A DNA stretch of 64,000 bases from Sphingobium psychrophilum (lineage in GTDB: Bacteria > Pseudomonadota > Alphaproteobacteria > Sphingomonadales > Sphingomonadaceae), in the NCBI RefSeq assembly GCF_012927105.1, contig NZ_JABBFV010000005.1, forward strand, positions 186,001 to 250,000, written 5' to 3'. The position numbers and the translations under genes are program-made. The notes under the pieces are model-generated. The model did not search any database and was not told the origin of the DNA. It saw only the letters and a list, made by a program, of their open reading frames with translations. Shown here one piece after another: positions 10,588-20,043 of the stretch (position 1 is the first letter of the stretch; each line of letters begins with the position of its first letter).

Positions 10588-11626
10588 CGAGGCGACCGCC
10601 ACAAAGCCGTCGGGCGCATGGCGGTCCTGGTTTCTCGGCATCATCCTTGTGGCGGCGCTGGTCGGAGCGGTGCTGCATTTCGGCGAGATCGAGAATTTCG
10701 GCCGGCTGGTCGCTCGCGCCAATCTCTTCTGGTTGGCTCTTGCCGTCCTGTTCCAGCTTTCGACCTATGCCAGCGTGGCGGCTGGCTGGGCGGCGGTGCT
10801 GCGCAGCGCCGGCGCCTCGCGGCCGCTTTCCTGGTTGATGCGCATCGCGCTCACCAAATTGTTCGCGGACCAGGCGGTGCCAAGCGCGGGAATGGGGGGC
10901 AATGTCCTCCTCGTCGACCAACTCGTGCGGTTGCGCGTGCCGCGCGGGACGGCCGTGGCGGCGCTGCTTGTCTCGATGACAGGATATTACGCCGCCTTCG
11001 CCTTCTTCGCGGTCGCCATGCTGGTCCTGTTATGGCTCCACGACAAGGCGACGCCGCTGATGGCCGGTATGGTCACCACATTTCTGCTGGTGGCGCTCGC
11101 CATTCCGTCGCTCGCGCTCTGGCTCAGACATCGCGGCAGCCAGCCCTTGTCGCCCCGGCTCGAACGGGTGGGCGTGGTCCGTAACCTTTTGGAGATCGTC
11201 GGTCAGGCCCCGGCCCATCTGATCGGTGATCGCCCGCTTTTGCTTCGCGTCACGGGCTTCAATGCATTGGTCTTCCTTGCCGACGCCGCGACGCTCTGGG
11301 CCTGTCTTGACGCGCTGGGAGGACCCGCCGGTTTCGGAACTGCGTTCATTGCGCTGATCATGGCTTCGATCGTCGTGACGCTGGGCCCGATCCCGCTGGG
11401 CCTCGGCAGCTTCGAGGCGACGTCGACCGCAACGCTCGGTCTCCTGGGTGTGCCGATCGAGAATGCCTTTGCCGCCACCATGCTGCTGAGGATCCTGACA
11501 TTGTGGCTGCCGCTTCTGCCCGGTCTTATGATGATGCGCTCGGTACTCAGGCGGCGTCCGCATCGGTCTAGGCGATCGTCTCGAACCAGCCCGCCCGGCA
11601 ATCTTCCCGATTCTCGTAAGGTTTAG
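10571..11626 (+). CDS. lysylphosphatidylglycerol-synthase-like transmembrane protein (UPF0104)
   Basis: The 351-residue integral membrane protein has about eight spans and conserved loops typical of the flippase-like UPF0104 group. It includes QAVPSAGMGGNVLLVDQLVRLRVPRG near residues 97-122 and LGPIPLGLGSFEATSTATLGLLGV near 275-298. It corresponds to the membrane half of MprF and lacks the soluble aminoacyl-transferase domain, so it probably moves or binds a lipid rather than making lysyl-lipid. It starts inside the end of phaC, which suggests coupled expression. The actual substrate is unknown. Confidence 0.8.
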   Translation: MSSKADEATATKPSGAWRSWFLGIILVAALVGAVLHFGEIENFGRLVARANLFWLALAVLFQLSTYASVAAGWAAVLRSAGASRPLSWLMRIALTKLFADQAVPSAGMGGNVLLVDQLVRLRVPRGTAVAALLVSMTGYYAAFAFFAVAMLVLLWLHDKATPLMAGMVTTFLLVALAIPSLALWLRHRGSQPLSPRLERVGVVRNLLEIVGQAPAHLIGDRPLLLRVTGFNALVFLADAATLWACLDALGGPAGFGTAFIALIMASIVVTLGPIPLGLGSFEATSTATLGLLGVPIENAFAATMLLRILTLWLPLLPGLMMMRSVLRRRPHRSRRSSRTSPPGNLPDSRKV

Positions 11627-11701
11627 TACTTATCTGTGAAGTGGCTCATATCATGCTTATCATGGTCTTGATCAGCAAACAGATAGTGGTTCAAGACAAG
11701 C

Positions 11702-12313
11702 GTGACATTCATTTCCAGGCGCCATCTGCTTCTGGGTGGCGGTGCCGCTGCTTTGGGCATGTTACAACAGACGAACGGGCTTGCCGCCCTGCCAGGACCA
11801 GTTCCTCCGCGCCCGGCCTTGCTTCAACGCGCATTGAGTGCGCTGGACCGCCACCGCGCGACGATAAAGCATCGCGACGTGATCGGTATCGTGGATTTCA
11901 GCCAGGCGTCGCGCATTCCCCGGTTCCACCTCGTCGATGTGATGAGCGGGCGAAGCCAAAGTCTGCTGGTCGCGCACGGGCGCGGATCCGATCCGGATCA
12001 TAGCGGTTGGGTCGAGCGCTTCTCGAATTCACCGGGCTCGGCGGCGTCTTCAGCGGGCGCTTATCTGGTCGGCAACGGCTATTCAGGCAAGCATGGTCGC
12101 TCGCAGCGCCTGATCGGCCTTGACCCTGAGAACAGCAACGCCGAGGCGCGCGCCATTGTCATCCATGCGGCATCCTACGTATCGGATGATATAGTTCGTG
12201 CCACCGGCAAGCTCGGGCGAAGCCAGGGGTGCTTTGCTGTTGCACAGGCCGATATAGCCCAAATTCTCGGCCGGCTCGGCCCGGGCCGAATGATCTACGC
12301 GGCCAAGCTTTAG
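11702..12313 (+). CDS. murein L,D-transpeptidase catalytic-domain protein (YkuD_2 type), exported
   Basis: The 203 residues start at GTG 11702 with a twin-arginine-like leader (SRRHLLLGGGAAALG). The catalytic region contains a histidine in VIHAASYV (about residue 154) and the cysteine motif GRSQGCFAV (Cys about 177). This matches the PF13645 group related to L,D-transpeptidases that cross-link or modify peptidoglycan. The ribosome site is weak. The upstream 76 bases carry GTAAG (11616-11620) and CTTAT (11629-11633), resembling the repeat seen before phaC. The gene may share the phaC transcript or have its own promoter. Confidence 0.82.
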   Translation: MTFISRRHLLLGGGAAALGMLQQTNGLAALPGPVPPRPALLQRALSALDRHRATIKHRDVIGIVDFSQASRIPRFHLVDVMSGRSQSLLVAHGRGSDPDHSGWVERFSNSPGSAASSAGAYLVGNGYSGKHGRSQRLIGLDPENSNAEARAIVIHAASYVSDDIVRATGKLGRSQGCFAVAQADIAQILGRLGPGRMIYAAKL

Positions 12314-12446
12314 TCAAGCGACCAAGCGTTCGCGGTACGCCGCCGTCGGTGAGGTCCGGACTCGGCTTCCCTGCACATTTCATCTCTTGTGCCGCCAAGA
12401 AGCTGAACCAGAGGGCCTGGCTTCGCGCCCGTGCACAAAGCCGTTC

Positions 12447-13691
12447 TCAATCATGGTCGCCATCGGGAACCCAGATGCTATGGGAATCGATCTGCAATTT
12501 CAGCAGCGCCCGCGAGGCTTCCGATCGCGCATCGATCTCGGATTGGCGAGCGTCGTTCGCCTGGCGGCGGGCATAGAGCAGGTCGACCAGATCGATTTGG
12601 CCCAGTTGATAGCCGCGCTCCGTCCGCCCGGCGGCGTCGGAAGCGCTCTGCGCCGATGCCTGCGCGCTTCGCCACGCTTCCAGCCGGGTGCGCGCATTCG
12701 ACAGGTCGGCGTCGGCGATAGCCGCGACCGATCGCTGGATATTGGCGAGTTCGAGACGGGCGGCGTTTGCCTCCGCCGACGCCTGGGAGGCGGCTGCCCG
12801 GCGGTAGCCGCCTCCCAGCGGGATGGACGCCACCACGCCCGCGCCCCGCTCCATGCCGCTACGCTCACTGAACAGGCGGACACCGAAAGAGGGATCGGCG
12901 ATCCGATCCGCTCGAACCCGTCGCGCAACGACGGCCAACCGCTGCGCCTCGCGGTCGGCGGCGCGGATCTCGTGACTGCGCTCGATCACCAGCGTCCGCA
13001 TGGTTTCGAGTTTCTGTGGCGGCAGTTCGGGCAAGGCGAGTTCGGCTGGCTCGGGAGGAAGCGGTATCTCTGGAAAAGTTGCGACCAGGATCACGCGCGC
13101 CTGCTCGCGTGCAGAGAGAGACGCAGCGGCCTGGGCTTGAGCCTGCGCCAGTGCAGCGGAAGCCTGGTCGAGATCGAGCGCCGAGGCATCCCGTAGCTGA
13201 ACGCGGCGACGCAAGGCGGTCAGGGCCGCTTCCAGCGAGCGCACCGTGTCGAGGTCGTTGCGATAATGGCTGCCGGCGGTCAGCCAGTCATGCCAGAGCC
13301 CGGTCAGGACCAACGCCGCCTGATGGCGCGCATCCTCCATCTGGTTCTCCGCAACCTCGACGCCCAGCGCGCCTGACTCGCGGTCGAGCGCCGCCTTGCC
13401 GGGGAGACGGAAGGGACGGGAGAGGGTTGCATCAAACTCGTCATAGCCGCCTTCGCGGTCAACGCTGCGGCGAATATAGCTGCCCGCGATAACCGCTTCA
13501 TGGGTGCCCTTATACAGCATGTCCCCGCGCGCACGGGCGACTTCAACCCTGGCGGCGGCGGCCATGACGGTCGGATGGTTGTCGAGCGCTTCGTTGACCT
13601 TCTCGACCGGCGGGAGGTCCGCGCGCTGGGCATGGAGCATGCCAGGCGCCAGCAGCGAGAGCATGGCGAGGACGAGAATGAACGGCCTCAT
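12447..13691 (-). CDS. TolC-family outer membrane component of the metal RND pump (CzcC-like)
   Basis: The 414-residue protein has a signal peptide (MRPFILVLAMLSLLAPGMLHA) and two repeated coiled-coil outer-membrane-efflux domains with many alanine-rich helices (for example SALDLDQASAALAQAQAQAAASLSAREQA). It forms the outer-membrane channel for the adaptor and permease encoded upstream. It is the last gene of the leftward operon, and its ATG overlaps the stop of the DUF3240 gene as ATGA. Its end converges on the L,D-transpeptidase gene with about 130 bases between. Confidence 0.87.
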   Translation of the reverse strand: MRPFILVLAMLSLLAPGMLHAQRADLPPVEKVNEALDNHPTVMAAAARVEVARARGDMLYKGTHEAVIAGSYIRRSVDREGGYDEFDATLSRPFRLPGKAALDRESGALGVEVAENQMEDARHQAALVLTGLWHDWLTAGSHYRNDLDTVRSLEAALTALRRRVQLRDASALDLDQASAALAQAQAQAAASLSAREQARVILVATFPEIPLPPEPAELALPELPPQKLETMRTLVIERSHEIRAADREAQRLAVVARRVRADRIADPSFGVRLFSERSGMERGAGVVASIPLGGGYRRAAASQASAEANAARLELANIQRSVAAIADADLSNARTRLEAWRSAQASAQSASDAAGRTERGYQLGQIDLVDLLYARRQANDARQSEIDARSEASRALLKLQIDSHSIWVPDGDHD

Positions 13692-13987
13692 GCGAGCCTG
13701 CCCCGCGCCACGACCGGAACGGCGCGCCAGCGAACCGGCAGGTCGCGCCTGGATTCGGCCACGGCCCGAACCAGTTCGGTCATCGCATCGTCCGCTACGA
13801 TCAGCTCGATCGCACTTCGATCAAGATTGCCCATCACGCGCTCGGCGGTGCGTGCGTCGCTGAAATCCCGGCCGCGCACCGCGATATCGTGGATGTGGAT
13901 CGGCGCCTGTGATGCCGCGCGGATCGCCGCCACGACGGTTTCGACATCGCGGGTCGCGCAGTGAAAGGTCAGGAGCAGGTCAGGCAT
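13688..13987 (-). CDS. DUF3240 small cytoplasmic protein of metal RND operons
   Basis: The 99 residues start at ATG 13987 (MPDLLLTFHCATRDVETVV). The start overlaps the stop of the permease gene by eight bases, and the end overlaps the TolC start by four. The fold looks like a small ferredoxin-like alpha/beta domain, as in DUF3240 (PF11582), a family found almost only inside CzcABC-like operons. A PII-like or metal-sensing role is plausible from this context but not shown. His17 and Cys18 relative position in FHCAT could bind a metal. Confidence 0.75.
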   Translation of the reverse strand: MPDLLLTFHCATRDVETVVAAIRAASQAPIHIHDIAVRGRDFSDARTAERVMGNLDRSAIELIVADDAMTELVRAVAESRRDLPVRWRAVPVVARGRLA

Positions 13988-16900
13988 TTTCGGTTTCCCT
14001 GGCACTTTCACCAAAGCGCTCGAACAGGATGGGCAGGAGGACCAGCGTCAGCAGCGTCGAGGTGATGAGCCCGCCGATGACGACGATGGCGAGCGGGCGC
14101 TGGATTTCCGAGCCTGGGCCGCTGGCGAACAGCAGCGGGACGAGGCCGAAGGCGGTGATGCTCGCCGTCATCAGCACCGGGCGCAACCTGCGCTCCGCGC
14201 CCAGACGGACGGATTCTGTCATGCTGCGCCCTTCGGTGCGAAGCTGCCGGAAATAGGCGACCAGCACGAGACCGTTCAGCACCGCTATCCCCAGCAGCGC
14301 GATGAACCCGACCGAGGCCGGCACCGAGAGATATTCCCCCGACGCCCAAAGCGAGACGATGCCGCCCACCATCGCGAACGGGATGTTAAGCAGGATGACG
14401 ATCGAGGCGCGCAGCGACCGGAGCGTCGCTAGCAGCACGAAAAAGATCAGCAGCAGCGCCACCGGGATGACGAGCATCAGCCGGGCCGAGGCGCGCTGCT
14501 GGTTCTCGAACTGGCCGCCCCAGACGATGCGATATCCAGCCGGCAGCTTGACTTTTGCCGCTACCGCCGCCCTGGCTTCGTCGACATAACCCACCAGGTC
14601 GCGGCCCGAGACGAACGCCTGCACCAGCGCGAAGCGCGAGCCGTTCTCATGGTCGAGCTTCACCGGCCCCTGGGTCCGCTCGACCCGCGCCATGTCGCTG
14701 ACGCGAGCGAGAATGCCTTCGGGCGTGCGCAGTTGCAGGTCGGCGAAGCGCGTTGGGTCCGAGCGCAGGCTTTCGTCGCCGCAGATCATGATCGGAACGC
14801 GCTTCTGACCTTCCGCGACAATGCCCGCGTGAATGCCCTCGACCTGGGCGCGCAGTGCATCCTGCATCCGGTCCACCGGCATGCCGAAACGCCCGGCCGC
14901 CGCGCGATCGATGTCGAGCTGGAGATAATCGACACTGTCGTTGGCGACGGTCAGCACTTCCGACGCCCCGCTTATGCTGGAAAGGGTGCGCTGGACCTGA
15001 CCGGCGAGGTCAGCGAGCGTCGCGAGGTCTGGCCCAAAAATCTTGACCGCGAGATCGCCGCGCGCGCCGGTCAGCATCTCGGACACGCGCATCTCGATCG
15101 GCTGGGTGAAGCTGGGCTGGATGCCGGGCATGCCTTCCATAGCCTTGCGCATCTCGCCGACGACGAAGTCCTTGTCGCCGCGCCATTCCGACTGCGGTTT
15201 CAAGCGCACGAAGCTGTCGGTCTCATTCGGCCCCATCGGATCGAGGCCGATCTCGTCGGCGCCGACGCGGGCGATCACGTCGCCGACCTCGGGCACCGTC
15301 AGCAACGCGCGCTGCGCCGCCATGTCGCCCTTGACCGATTGGTCGAGGCTGATCGACGGGAGCTTGGTGAGCTGCACGATCACCGAGCCCTCGTCCATGG
15401 TCGGCATGAAGGTCTTGCCGACCGCACCATAAGCGATACCGGCGATCACCAGCCCCGCCGTCGCCAGACCATAGACCAGTCGCTTGCGGGCGAATGCCGC
15501 GTCCAGCAGCGCGCGGTAACGCGGCGAGATCCGGCGCATGATCCAGGGATCGCCGTGGTGGCCGCTCTTCAGGCCGAAGGAGGACAGCACCGGAACCAGC
15601 GTCAGCGCCAGCAACAGCGAGCCAGCCAGCGCGAAGACGATGGTCAGCGCGACGGGCGCGAACAGCTTGCCCTCCAATCCCTGGAGCGCAAGCAAGGGCA
15701 GGAAGACGAGCGCGATGATGACGATGCCCGCCGACACAGGAACGACCACCTCGTTGGTCGCCTGGAAGACATGATTGAGGCGCGGATGGTCGTCATCATG
15801 AGCCCGCCCGAGCCGCTCGACGATATTCTCGACCACCACCACCGCGCCGTCGACCAGCATGCCGATGGCGATGGCGAGGCCGCCCAGGCTCATCAGGTTC
15901 GCCGACAACCCCATGCCGCGCATGAACAGGAAGGTGATGAGGGCCGCCATCGGCAGGGTCGCGGCGACGATCGCCGCCGCCCGCCAGTCGCCCAGGAACA
16001 GGATGAGCAGCACGACCACGAGGATCGTCGCTTCGAGCAGAGCTTCCTCGACCGTGCCTATGGCGCGTTCGATCAGATCGGAACGGTCGTAGAAGACGTT
16101 GACATGCGTGTCGGCGGGCAGCGTCTTTTCAACCTCGACGAGCCTGGCGCGCACGCCGTCGACCACTTGCCGCGCATCGGCGCCGCGCAAGGCGATCACC
16201 AGCCCCTCGACCGCCTCGGCCTTGCCGTTCTTGCTGACGGCGCCGTAACGGGTGAGGCTGCCGATCCCGATCGTCGCGACATCGCCCAACTGGACGATGC
16301 GGCCATCGCGACTGGCGATCACCAGCGACTGGAGATCCTCCACCGTGCGGATCGCGCCGACCGCGCGGACGATCAGCGATTCTTCTCCGCTTGTCAGGCG
16401 GCCGGCACCGTCGTTGCGGTTGCCGCTTTCGATCGCAGCGCTGATGTCTGCGGTCGACAGTCCCGTGCCGGCAAGCGCCACCAGATCGGGCCTGACCTCG
16501 AACGTCCGCACGAAACCGCCCAAGGCGTTCACGTCAGCCACACCGGGCACGGTCCTGAGCGCGGGCCGGATCGTCCAGTCGAGCAGTTCGCGCTTCTGCT
16601 GGAGCGAGAGCGGCCCTTCGATCGTGAACATGTAAACGTCGGACAGCGGCGTCGAAATCGGGGCGAGGCCGCCGCTGACCGACGCGGGCAGATCGGCCAT
16701 CACGCCCGACAGGCGCTCGGCAACCTGCTGACGGGCCCAGTAGATGTCGGCGCCGTCGGTGAAGTCGATGGTGATGTCGGCAATGGCATATTTGGCGGTG
16801 GAGCGCAGGATCGCCTGGTTGGGAATGCCCAGCATCTCCATCTCGATCGGCGTGATGACGCGGCTCTCCACCTCCTCGGGTGTCATCCCTGGCGCCTTCA

Positions 16901-17051
16901 GGATCATCTTGACCTGCGTCTGAGCGATATTGGGATAGGCATCGACCGGCAGGTTCCCGAAGGCCCATGCACCGAGGCCCGCAACCGTCAGCGCGAGAGC
17001 CAGCACGAGCACGCGATAGGATAGAGCCGCGGCGACCAGTGAGCGCAGCAT
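13980..17051 (-). CDS. heavy-metal-type RND efflux permease (CusA/CzcA family)
   Basis: The 1023-residue inner-membrane permease has twelve spans and two large periplasmic loops. It starts MLRSLVAAALSYRVLVLALAL and contains the HME-type region LAIAIGMLVDGAVVVVENIVERL near residues 390-413. This fourth-span motif lacks the DFG of classic CzcA and reads GGLAIAIG...VDGAVVVVEN. The substrate class is therefore not clearly zinc/cobalt/cadmium or copper/silver. It uses proton flow to export metal ions together with the adjacent adaptor and TolC protein. It lies seven bases after the adaptor gene. Confidence 0.9.
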   Translation of the reverse strand: MLRSLVAAALSYRVLVLALALTVAGLGAWAFGNLPVDAYPNIAQTQVKMILKAPGMTPEEVESRVITPIEMEMLGIPNQAILRSTAKYAIADITIDFTDGADIYWARQQVAERLSGVMADLPASVSGGLAPISTPLSDVYMFTIEGPLSLQQKRELLDWTIRPALRTVPGVADVNALGGFVRTFEVRPDLVALAGTGLSTADISAAIESGNRNDGAGRLTSGEESLIVRAVGAIRTVEDLQSLVIASRDGRIVQLGDVATIGIGSLTRYGAVSKNGKAEAVEGLVIALRGADARQVVDGVRARLVEVEKTLPADTHVNVFYDRSDLIERAIGTVEEALLEATILVVVLLILFLGDWRAAAIVAATLPMAALITFLFMRGMGLSANLMSLGGLAIAIGMLVDGAVVVVENIVERLGRAHDDDHPRLNHVFQATNEVVVPVSAGIVIIALVFLPLLALQGLEGKLFAPVALTIVFALAGSLLLALTLVPVLSSFGLKSGHHGDPWIMRRISPRYRALLDAAFARKRLVYGLATAGLVIAGIAYGAVGKTFMPTMDEGSVIVQLTKLPSISLDQSVKGDMAAQRALLTVPEVGDVIARVGADEIGLDPMGPNETDSFVRLKPQSEWRGDKDFVVGEMRKAMEGMPGIQPSFTQPIEMRVSEMLTGARGDLAVKIFGPDLATLADLAGQVQRTLSSISGASEVLTVANDSVDYLQLDIDRAAAGRFGMPVDRMQDALRAQVEGIHAGIVAEGQKRVPIMICGDESLRSDPTRFADLQLRTPEGILARVSDMARVERTQGPVKLDHENGSRFALVQAFVSGRDLVGYVDEARAAVAAKVKLPAGYRIVWGGQFENQQRASARLMLVIPVALLLIFFVLLATLRSLRASIVILLNIPFAMVGGIVSLWASGEYLSVPASVGFIALLGIAVLNGLVLVAYFRQLRTEGRSMTESVRLGAERRLRPVLMTASITAFGLVPLLFASGPGSEIQRPLAIVVIGGLITSTLLTLVLLPILFERFGESARETENA

Positions 17052-17058
17052 TGGCCGG

Positions 17059-18183
17059 TTACCGCGACAAGGCGAGCGCTTTGAGCGCGCTCGTGCCGGC
17101 GATGACGACCTGCTCGCCGGGCTTCACGCCAGACAGCAGGATGGCCTGGCTTCCATTCGCCCCGCCGCTCTTCACGTCGCGCACCGCAAAGCCGCCCTTG
17201 GTGGCGACGAAGACGACAGTCCGGCCGTTCATCGTTGCGACGGCGGCAGCAGGCACGCCGACCGCGCCCGCGGGAGCCGGGCCGGAAATCAGCAGATTGG
17301 TCGCCCGCCCCGCCACGATGCCTGGACCGGCGGCGATCTCGGCCTTCACGCTGGCCGAGCGTGTTGCAGGATCGATGGTCGACCCCACCGCCGTGACGCG
17401 GCCCTGTATGTTCGGATCGATCCGCACCAACATGCCCGGACGGACCAGCCCAACCAGCCGCTCGGGCAGCTGGCCAAGCACTTCGTAGCGGTTCGCTGCA
17501 TCGATCACATAAGGCGCGCTCGTGCCCTCCACCGAATTTCCGGTCTGGATCCTGGCCGTGGTGATGCGGCCGGCGATCGGTGCCGTCAGCGTGTAGCTGC
17601 CGCTTGCACCATGGCCGTTGACCATGTGCAGGATACGCGCCTTCTCCGAAACATCGGCGCTCGTTTCCACGGCGATCGCACTGGCCTCGTCGGCACGGGC
17701 GCCGGCAATGATGCCCTCACGACTGAGTTGCGAGAGACGAGCGGCATTCGATCGAGCGGCCCCCAGCCGTACGTTCGCGCGCGTCAGGTCCGCGCCCATC
17801 ATCAGCACCTCGCGGCTCGAAATCACCGCAAGTGGCTGTCCGCGCCGCACCGTGTCGCCTTCGACGACCAGGGTGCGCATCACCACGCCCGGAAAGGTTG
17901 CGGCCACAGCCACGCGCGCATTGGCGGGCGGCTGGATCAGGGCGGGCACGATCGCGAGCGGCGCTTCGCTCGCCGCAACGGCGGGTGCAAGGCGGATACC
18001 GAGTTGCGCCGCCTGCCTGGCCTCGACGCGTAGATGGCCCGGCGCCGCGCTCGCAGAGTCCACAGGGGGGCTGGACTGAGCGGCGGGCGGCGCCGTGCCG
18101 GCACGGGTGGTCAACCACCACAGGCCGGCAAGCGTCAGCGCGATCACGGCGACGCCGGCAAGGATGAAGCTGCGGTTCAACAT
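17059..18183 (-). CDS. periplasmic adaptor (membrane fusion protein) of the metal RND pump
   Basis: The 374 residues begin with a single N-terminal membrane anchor (FILAGVAVIALTLAGLWWLTT) and then follow adaptor order. A lipoyl half-motif (VAATFPGVVMRTLVVEGDTVRRGQPLAVISS) is followed by an alpha hairpin (ADLTRANVRLGAARSNAARL), the second lipoyl half (YTLTAPIAGRITTARIQTGNSVEG), and a beta barrel. There is no extra metal-binding N-terminal histidine cluster as in some CzcB proteins. It bridges the permease and the outer-membrane channel. It follows the sensor kinase gene by 50 bases in the same direction. Confidence 0.9.
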   Translation of the reverse strand: MLNRSFILAGVAVIALTLAGLWWLTTRAGTAPPAAQSSPPVDSASAAPGHLRVEARQAAQLGIRLAPAVAASEAPLAIVPALIQPPANARVAVAATFPGVVMRTLVVEGDTVRRGQPLAVISSREVLMMGADLTRANVRLGAARSNAARLSQLSREGIIAGARADEASAIAVETSADVSEKARILHMVNGHGASGSYTLTAPIAGRITTARIQTGNSVEGTSAPYVIDAANRYEVLGQLPERLVGLVRPGMLVRIDPNIQGRVTAVGSTIDPATRSASVKAEIAAGPGIVAGRATNLLISGPAPAGAVGVPAAAVATMNGRTVVFVATKGGFAVRDVKSGGANGSQAILLSGVKPGEQVVIAGTSALKALALSR

Positions 18184-18233
18184 GGCTTTCGCCTAGCGGA
18201 CGAAGCTGACGACTCCCTGACGGGAGCGGAACG

Positions 18234-19250
18234 TCAGGCGCTGGGAAAGCGCAGCGACAACTCGCGCCTGTCCGAATCGGTCGCAAGCATCCCGCCGTGC
18301 GCCGCCATGATCCGGTCGACGATCGCGAGGCCCAGCCCCGCGCCGTCCTTGCTCGCATGGTCGGCGCGGCTGTGGCGCCGCACAAGATCGCGCAGGCGAT
18401 CGGGCGAAAGGCCCGGCCCATCGTCTCGAACACCGATCGCCGCTCCGGGACCGACGCTGACATGGACAGCCCCGCCGGCGGGCGTCACGCGCACAGCATT
18501 CTCGATGAGATTGCGCAGGGCCGCCGCGATCGCCTCGCGCCGTCCACGGACGATCGGCGATTGCTCTCCGGTTTCGAGGGCGATGGTCTTGCCCGTCGCG
18601 ATGATCCCCGGGGCCATGAAACTGACGACGTCGGTCGCCACATCCGTCAGCGAAACGGCTTCCGGCACCAGTTGGGCCGCCGTGGCGGCGTCGATCTGGG
18701 CGAGCAGCATGAGTTGGTCGATCAGCCGGCGCATGGCCGCGACATCTCCCTTGAGACGGCCTGCCTCGGCGTGATCGAGCCGGTCGAGTTCAAGCGACAG
18801 CACGGCGAGCGGCGTGCGCAATTCGTGCGCGACGTCGGCGGCGAAGGCCTCCTGACGCATTGCCGCATCGTCGAGCCGGGTGAGCAGATCGTTGACCGCA
18901 TCGGTGAACGGCAACGCCTCGGAGGGCATTCGCGAGGTATCGATCCGGAAGCCGCGCTCATGCCCGCGTGCCGCCTCGATCTCCGCCGCCGCCTCTTCCA
19001 GCGGGGTGAAGGCCTGTCTGATGACCCGGAGACCGACGAACGCGACCGGCGCCATCAGGATAACCACCGGCAGGGCGACATGATCCAGCATCTCGTTGAG
19101 TGCGCGGGACGTCGCTTCGCCTGCGGCAAGGTCTGCGAACGACAGCCGATAGAAGAAGGCGACGGCCGCAAGCAGCAGGACCGTGCCGACCAGCCCGACC
19201 AAGCCCAGGCCACGCACCAGCCGTCGGGAAACGGACCGCCGATAGGTCAT
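18234..19250 (-). CDS. sensor histidine kinase of the metal pump operon
   Basis: The 338-residue membrane kinase has two spans (about residues 14-33 and 53-72) separated by only about 20 periplasmic residues. It then has a HAMP-like linker, the phospho-acceptor box DVAHELRTPLAVLSLELDRL, an N box LIENAVRV, a G1 box RDDGPGLSPD and a G2 box GLGLAIVDR. The tiny periplasmic loop differs from the large metal-sensing domains of CusS or CzcS. Its start overlaps the response-regulator stop as ATGA, which marks it as the cognate partner. It probably controls the downstream pump genes. Confidence 0.88.
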   Translation of the reverse strand: MTYRRSVSRRLVRGLGLVGLVGTVLLLAAVAFFYRLSFADLAAGEATSRALNEMLDHVALPVVILMAPVAFVGLRVIRQAFTPLEEAAAEIEAARGHERGFRIDTSRMPSEALPFTDAVNDLLTRLDDAAMRQEAFAADVAHELRTPLAVLSLELDRLDHAEAGRLKGDVAAMRRLIDQLMLLAQIDAATAAQLVPEAVSLTDVATDVVSFMAPGIIATGKTIALETGEQSPIVRGRREAIAAALRNLIENAVRVTPAGGAVHVSVGPGAAIGVRDDGPGLSPDRLRDLVRRHSRADHASKDGAGLGLAIVDRIMAAHGGMLATDSDRRELSLRFPSA

Positions 19251-19924
19251 GCACCATTGTCCCGCAACATATAGCCCACGCCCCGGATGGTATGGAGGTT
19301 TCCACCCGCGCCGGCATCTTCGAGCTTGCGCCGCAGCCGCGATATCGCCGCTTCCACCGCATTGGGCGTGACGGGCTCGTTGAAATTGTAGAGCGCGTCT
19401 TCGATGGCTTCCCGGCGAACGACCGCGCCTGCGCGCCGCATCAGCAGTTCCAGCAGGTCGGCCTCGCGGCGGGACAGGTCAATCTCCCTGCCGTCATGGC
19501 GCGCCGTCCGCCCAGCGGTGTCGAACAGTAGCGGCCCGACTTGCAGCACGGTCTGGGTGCGCGGGCCGGGGCGGCGAAGCAATGCGCGAAGGCGTGCGGC
19601 CAGTTCGTCGATCTCCACGGGCTTGACGACATAATCGTCGGCGCCGGCGTCAAGTCCCGTTACCCGGTCCTCCAGCGCGCCGCGCGCGGTCTGGACGATC
19701 GCGGGCGGGACCTGCCGGTATCGCCGCCGCGCGGCCAGCCAGTCGATCCCGTCGCCGTCAGGCAGGCCCAGGTCGAGGACGATGGCGTCATAGACCGCGC
19801 TGTCCATCGCGCTGTCCGCACCCGCCAGGCAACCGGCAACGTCGCACGAAAAGCCCCGGCGCTGGAGTCCGTCCGCGACCAGCTTCGCCAGCCGGTCATT
19901 GTCTTCGACTACAAGGACACGCAT
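19247..19924 (-). CDS. OmpR/PhoB-family response regulator
   Basis: The 225 residues have an N-terminal receiver domain (MRVLVVEDNDRLA with the acidic pair, phosphorylated aspartate in VLDLGLPDGDG near 51, lysine in DYVVKPVE near 100). A C-terminal winged-helix DNA-binding domain ends RRKLEDAGAGGNLHTIRGVGYML. ATG 19924 is preferred over a TTG at 19942. A GAGAGG lies about ten bases upstream of it. It leads the regulator-sensor-adaptor-permease-DUF3240-TolC gene series, all leftward and mostly overlapping, so autoregulation together with the pump is likely. Confidence 0.9.
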   Translation of the reverse strand: MRVLVVEDNDRLAKLVADGLQRRGFSCDVAGCLAGADSAMDSAVYDAIVLDLGLPDGDGIDWLAARRRYRQVPPAIVQTARGALEDRVTGLDAGADDYVVKPVEIDELAARLRALLRRPGPRTQTVLQVGPLLFDTAGRTARHDGREIDLSRREADLLELLMRRAGAVVRREAIEDALYNFNEPVTPNAVEAAISRLRRKLEDAGAGGNLHTIRGVGYMLRDNGA

Positions 19925-20043
19925 AAAAATGGACCTCTCCAATATAGCCCGTTCCAGGGCTTCTGCCCCTGTTCTTTGCGTATATTGGCACGAGCGACAT
20001 GGAGGTTGCGGCAGCCCAGGTCAAACCGCGCCGGGAGCTACGC

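Noticed and set aside
14649-17024. 791-codon plus-strand frame
   Set aside because: Shadow of the metal RND permease on the minus strand; composition is histidine- and arginine-rich without domains.
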